Below are positions 61,124-64,000 of a stretch of DNA of 64,000 nt, one piece after another. The translations under genes were made by a program, and so were the position numbers. This DNA is from an uncultured Eubacteriales bacterium (GTDB lineage Bacteria > Bacillota > Clostridia > Christensenellales > Aristaeellaceae). Where the stretch lies: assembly GCA_902764875.1 (NCBI GenBank), contig CACWXP010000017.1, positions 1 through 64,000 on the forward strand, in the 5' to 3' direction. The notes under the pieces are model-generated. The model saw nothing but the letters and a program-made list of their open reading frames with translations. It did no database searches and was not told the DNA's origin. The stretch's first letter is position 1, and the number at the start of each line of letters is the position of its first letter.

Positions 61124-64000
61124 ATGACGTCCAATTTCGAGTTTATGAACCGGTATTGGCCTGTGCTGTATCAGATCGGCAGCGCATCGGAGTCGTATCT
61201 TTATTCCGACCCCAACGCCTGCATCTACAAACTGGGCCAGATCGGGGAACTGGTGGCCCAGGAAATTGCCCGGATGGAGAATATCACGCTGCCTTATCAG
61301 AAGGATACCCAGTATGACCTGATCCGCCGGCTTTCCCAGGAGGGGCTTCTGACCGGCGATATGGACACGGTGCTGGAGACGCTGCGGAAAAGCCGGAATG
61401 CCGCGGTGCATCAGAATCTGAACGACCTGACAAAAGCCAAATCCCTGCTGCGCATGACCTACCGGCTTGCGGGCTGGTTTGTAGAAGTTTATCTCGATCC
61501 GGGATTCATTACGCCGGAATACGCGGAACCGAAAAGGGAAGAACCCATTGACTGGGAATCCATGCTGGACGACAAACGCCGGGCGCTGGAAAGCAGCGAG
61601 GCGGACCTGAAGACCAGCCAGCTGGCCCTGGAAGCGAGCCGGGCAGCACTGGCCCAGCGCCAGGCAGCTCTGGAAGAACTGCAGACCTCCCTTGAGAGCA
61701 GCCAAAGCGCCCTGGAAACCAGCGAAACCGCGCTGGAGGAAAAACAGGCTGAGATCGAAGAACAGAAAACCGCCATCGCGGAAAAACAGAAACAGATTGA
61801 AACCCAGCAGGAAGCCATCCATCGCAGGGAGGCTCAGATTGCAGCCCAGCAAACGGCCATGGCGGAGCAGCAGTCTGCCATCACGGACCGGGACGCGATC
61901 ATTGCCGAAAAGGAGAAGCTGATTGCCCAGCTGCTGGATCAGATCAACCACGGCGCGTCCGCCGAAACAGAGACCACCCGGGAGGAACGGCAGCAGCGGG
62001 CAGAGGAAGCTTCCGCCCGGATGGGACTGACGGAAGCGGAAACCCGGATGCTGATCGACGCGCAGCTACGGGAAGCCGGCTGGGAAGCGGACACGGAGAA
62101 TATCCGCTATGGCAAAGGCGCCCGTCCGAAGAAAGGGCATCATATGGCCATTGCCGAATGGCCTGTGAAAGCCCTTGGCCCGGGAACGGACCGGGCGGAT
62201 TACGCCCTGTTCATCGGACTGCAGCTCGTCGGGATCATTGAGGCCAAGCGGGCGGCGAAGGACGTACCCGCGATCCTGGATAACCAGTGCCGGCTGTATG
62301 CCACCAACATCCGGGACGAAGACCAGCGCTACTGCGTCGGCAAATGGCACGACTACGACGTTCCGTTCCTTTTCGCGACCAACGGCCGGAAGTATCTGAA
62401 ACAGCTTGAAACCGCCAGCGGCATCTGGTTCCGGGACGTTCGGACAGAAAGCAATATCGGCCGGGCTCTGCAGGGATGGTACTCCCCCGAAGGGCTGCAG
62501 AATATTCTGAATCAGAACACGGACGAAGCCAACCGCAGGCTGGAAAACCTGCCGATGGACGTGCTGTCGGATCCGGACGGTCTGAACCTGCGGGATTATC
62601 AGATCAGGGCCATTGAGGCAGCGGAGAAGGCGATCATCTCCGGACGGAAGGCAGTCCTGCTTTCCATGGCCACCGGCACGGGAAAGACCCGAACGATTCT
62701 GGGCCTGATCTACCGCCTGCTGTTCACAAACCGTTTCCGGCGGATTCTTTTCCTTGTGGACCGGAACGCCCTGGGGACCCAGGCACAGGATGTGTTCAAA
62801 GAGGCCAGGATCGACGAGCTGATGACCCTGGACAACCTGTACAACATCAAGGAACTGGGCGAGGGGACATTTGACCGGGAAACCCGGATTCAGGTAGCCA
62901 CCGTGCAGAGCATTCTGCGGCGGATGATCAACGATACCGGCGATGCTCCACGGCTGACGGTTTCGGATTTTGACCTGATCATCATCGACGAGGCGCACCG
63001 TGGATACACTCTCGATCGGGATATGACGGACAGCGAAATGATGTACCGGGATCAGGCGGATTTCATCAGCAAATACCGGATGGTGATCGACTACTTCGAC
63101 GCGGTGAAAGTGGCCATGACCGCGACGCCGGCCCTGCACACGACGGAAATTTTCGGCAAGCCGGTGTTCACCTACAGCTATCGGGAAGCCGTCGTGGACG
63201 GCTGGCTGGTGGATCACGACGCGCCGCATATCATCGTGACGCAGCTGCGGAAGGAAGGTATCCACTACAAAAAGGGCGAGCAGCTGGTGATGGTGGATCC
63301 GGTGACCGGCGAGCTGCTGAACGGCGAAGACCTGCCGGACGACCTGAGCTTTGACGTGGATTCCTTCAACAAAAAGGTCATCACGGAGAACTTCAACAAA
63401 ACGGTTTTCCGGGAAGTCTGCAACGACCTGAATCCCTTCGGCCCGGAGAAAACGCTGATTTATGCGGTGGACGACCGCCACGCGGACCTGATCGTCCAGA
63501 TCATCCGGGAGATTTATCGGGACAACGCGGTGCTGGCGGAAGCCATCCGGAAGATTACCGGATCCATCGGCGACCGGGAAGTCGTTCAAAAGGCCATCCG
63601 GGAATTCAAGAACGAAACCTATCCGACCATTGTCGTGACCGTGGACCTGCTGACGACCGGCATTGACGTTCCGGAAATCACGACGCTGGTGTTTGTGCGC
63701 CGAATCCGTTCCCGGATTCTTTTCGAGCAGATGTTAGGAAGAGCGACGCGCCTGTGCCCGCAGATCGACAAAACACATTTCGATATCTACGACGCTGTCG
63801 GCGTGTATGAATCCCTTTCCGACGTGACCAACATGAAGGCGGTCAGCCCCGGAGCAAGTTTCGCAGACCTGCTGCGGGAACTGAGCCTGGTTTCGGAGGA
63901 CGCGGAGGTCGCGAACACGGTGGCGCGCATCGCCGCAAAGCTCCACCGGAAGAGCCGCCATATCTCCCCGGAAGCACTGGAACGGTTCAAATACTTCCTG
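61124..64000 (+). CDS. hsdR: Type I restriction enzyme R subunit (HsdR, EcoKI-like), incomplete at window end
   Basis: The first 959 residues of a motor-nuclease subunit of a type I restriction-modification system; the gene continues past 64000. Order: DUF4145-type N-terminal domain (about 1-130, SNFEFMNRYW as in enterobacterial HsdR), a long coiled coil with heptad repeats rich in Ala, Gln, Glu (about 146-285), HSDR_N nuclease core with D359 and E373-x-K375 (IIEAKR), then SF2 helicase motifs: ATGTGKT (516-522), DEAH (622-625), TATPAL, and GRATR in QMLGRATRLC. ATG 61124 has an AAGGAG site. hsdM and hsdS are not in the window and should lie downstream. Confidence 0.92.
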   Translation, partial: MTSNFEFMNRYWPVLYQIGSASESYLYSDPNACIYKLGQIGELVAQEIARMENITLPYQKDTQYDLIRRLSQEGLLTGDMDTVLETLRKSRNAAVHQNLNDLTKAKSLLRMTYRLAGWFVEVYLDPGFITPEYAEPKREEPIDWESMLDDKRRALESSEADLKTSQLALEASRAALAQRQAALEELQTSLESSQSALETSETALEEKQAEIEEQKTAIAEKQKQIETQQEAIHRREAQIAAQQTAMAEQQSAITDRDAIIAEKEKLIAQLLDQINHGASAETETTREERQQRAEEASARMGLTEAETRMLIDAQLREAGWEADTENIRYGKGARPKKGHHMAIAEWPVKALGPGTDRADYALFIGLQLVGIIEAKRAAKDVPAILDNQCRLYATNIRDEDQRYCVGKWHDYDVPFLFATNGRKYLKQLETASGIWFRDVRTESNIGRALQGWYSPEGLQNILNQNTDEANRRLENLPMDVLSDPDGLNLRDYQIRAIEAAEKAIISGRKAVLLSMATGTGKTRTILGLIYRLLFTNRFRRILFLVDRNALGTQAQDVFKEARIDELMTLDNLYNIKELGEGTFDRETRIQVATVQSILRRMINDTGDAPRLTVSDFDLIIIDEAHRGYTLDRDMTDSEMMYRDQADFISKYRMVIDYFDAVKVAMTATPALHTTEIFGKPVFTYSYREAVVDGWLVDHDAPHIIVTQLRKEGIHYKKGEQLVMVDPVTGELLNGEDLPDDLSFDVDSFNKKVITENFNKTVFREVCNDLNPFGPEKTLIYAVDDRHADLIVQIIREIYRDNAVLAEAIRKITGSIGDREVVQKAIREFKNETYPTIVVTVDLLTTGIDVPEITTLVFVRRIRSRILFEQMLGRATRLCPQIDKTHFDIYDAVGVYESLSDVTNMKAVSPGASFADLLRELSLVSEDAEVANTVARIAAKLHRKSRHISPEALERFKYFL

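Noticed and set aside
1-64000. CRISPR array to go with the Card1-like protein
   Set aside because: No run of regularly spaced direct repeats was seen on either strand; only short isolated duplications were found.

Overview
The window is ordinary chromosome from a member of the Clostridia (Bacillota), probably a gut or rumen organism; an exact genus cannot be named from sequence alone. Support for this: strong AGGAGG-type ribosome binding sites, TTGACA/TATAAT promoters, clostridial gene blocks (mrnC-thyX-rlmB-sigH; darA-holB-ricT; Asp23-fakA-recG; der-plsY-lepA), a glgC-glgD-glgA glycogen operon, an 8Fe-8S clostridial ferredoxin and a SigH-type sigma factor. The tRNA and tmRNA genes do not encode the 3' CCA.

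Layout. 0.1-9.3 kb: rluB and proA leftward, smpB-ssrA rightward, tRNA-Leu(GAG), a secreted L,D-transpeptidase, a THUMP rRNA methyltransferase, the darA-holB-ricT operon, ferredoxin and tRNA-Lys(CTT). 9.4-13.3 kb: mrnC-thyX-rlmB-sigH, facing an ECF sigma factor with a membrane partner. 13.4-17.4 kb: the glycogen operon. 17.4-23.2 kb: a base methyltransferase, a flavoprotein and a TetR regulator rightward; an aminotransferase, tyrS and yigZ leftward. 23.3-27.5 kb: Asp23/Gls24, fakA, recG. 27.5-34.4 kb: a long leftward run DUF512 - der - plsY - lepA - SLOG protein - hemW. 34.5-40 kb: a duplicated-domain lipoprotein, a secreted TlpA-like protein, a Dabb protein and a Ca2+-type P-ATPase.

40-60.3 kb is the most distinctive part. 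It holds five separate GGDEF/EAL proteins, each with a different sensor: a soluble EAL protein with an unassigned N-terminus; a LacI-like ligand-binding fold fused to GGDEF and to a C39-like cysteine peptidase; triple PAS plus GGDEF plus PAS plus EAL; a two-TM helical sensor with a Cys-rich module; and an extracellular amino-acid-type solute-binding domain with EAL. Interleaved are an orphan Card1/DUF1887-like nuclease with no CRISPR array in the window, a diacylglycerol-kinase-family lipid kinase, a PspC protein and a secreted 5'-nucleotidase. All four EAL domains keep their catalytic signatures. Two GGDEF domains are intact and EAL-free or paired with EAL after PAS, a third is intact in the Cys-module protein, and the remaining GGDEF domains are degenerate. 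The region therefore looks like a c-di-GMP synthesis and turnover cluster.

60.3-64 kb: a scarred junction with a small acidic ORF, an operator-like palindrome and two headless gene fragments (one the C-terminal half of a response-regulator receiver domain), then the 5' 2.9 kb of an EcoKI-type hsdR that runs off the window. The best candidates for new biology are the LacI-GGDEF-C39 fusion and the orphan Card1-like nuclease beside it. A possible attachment-site scar after ssrA and the junction before hsdR are signs of past gene transfer.
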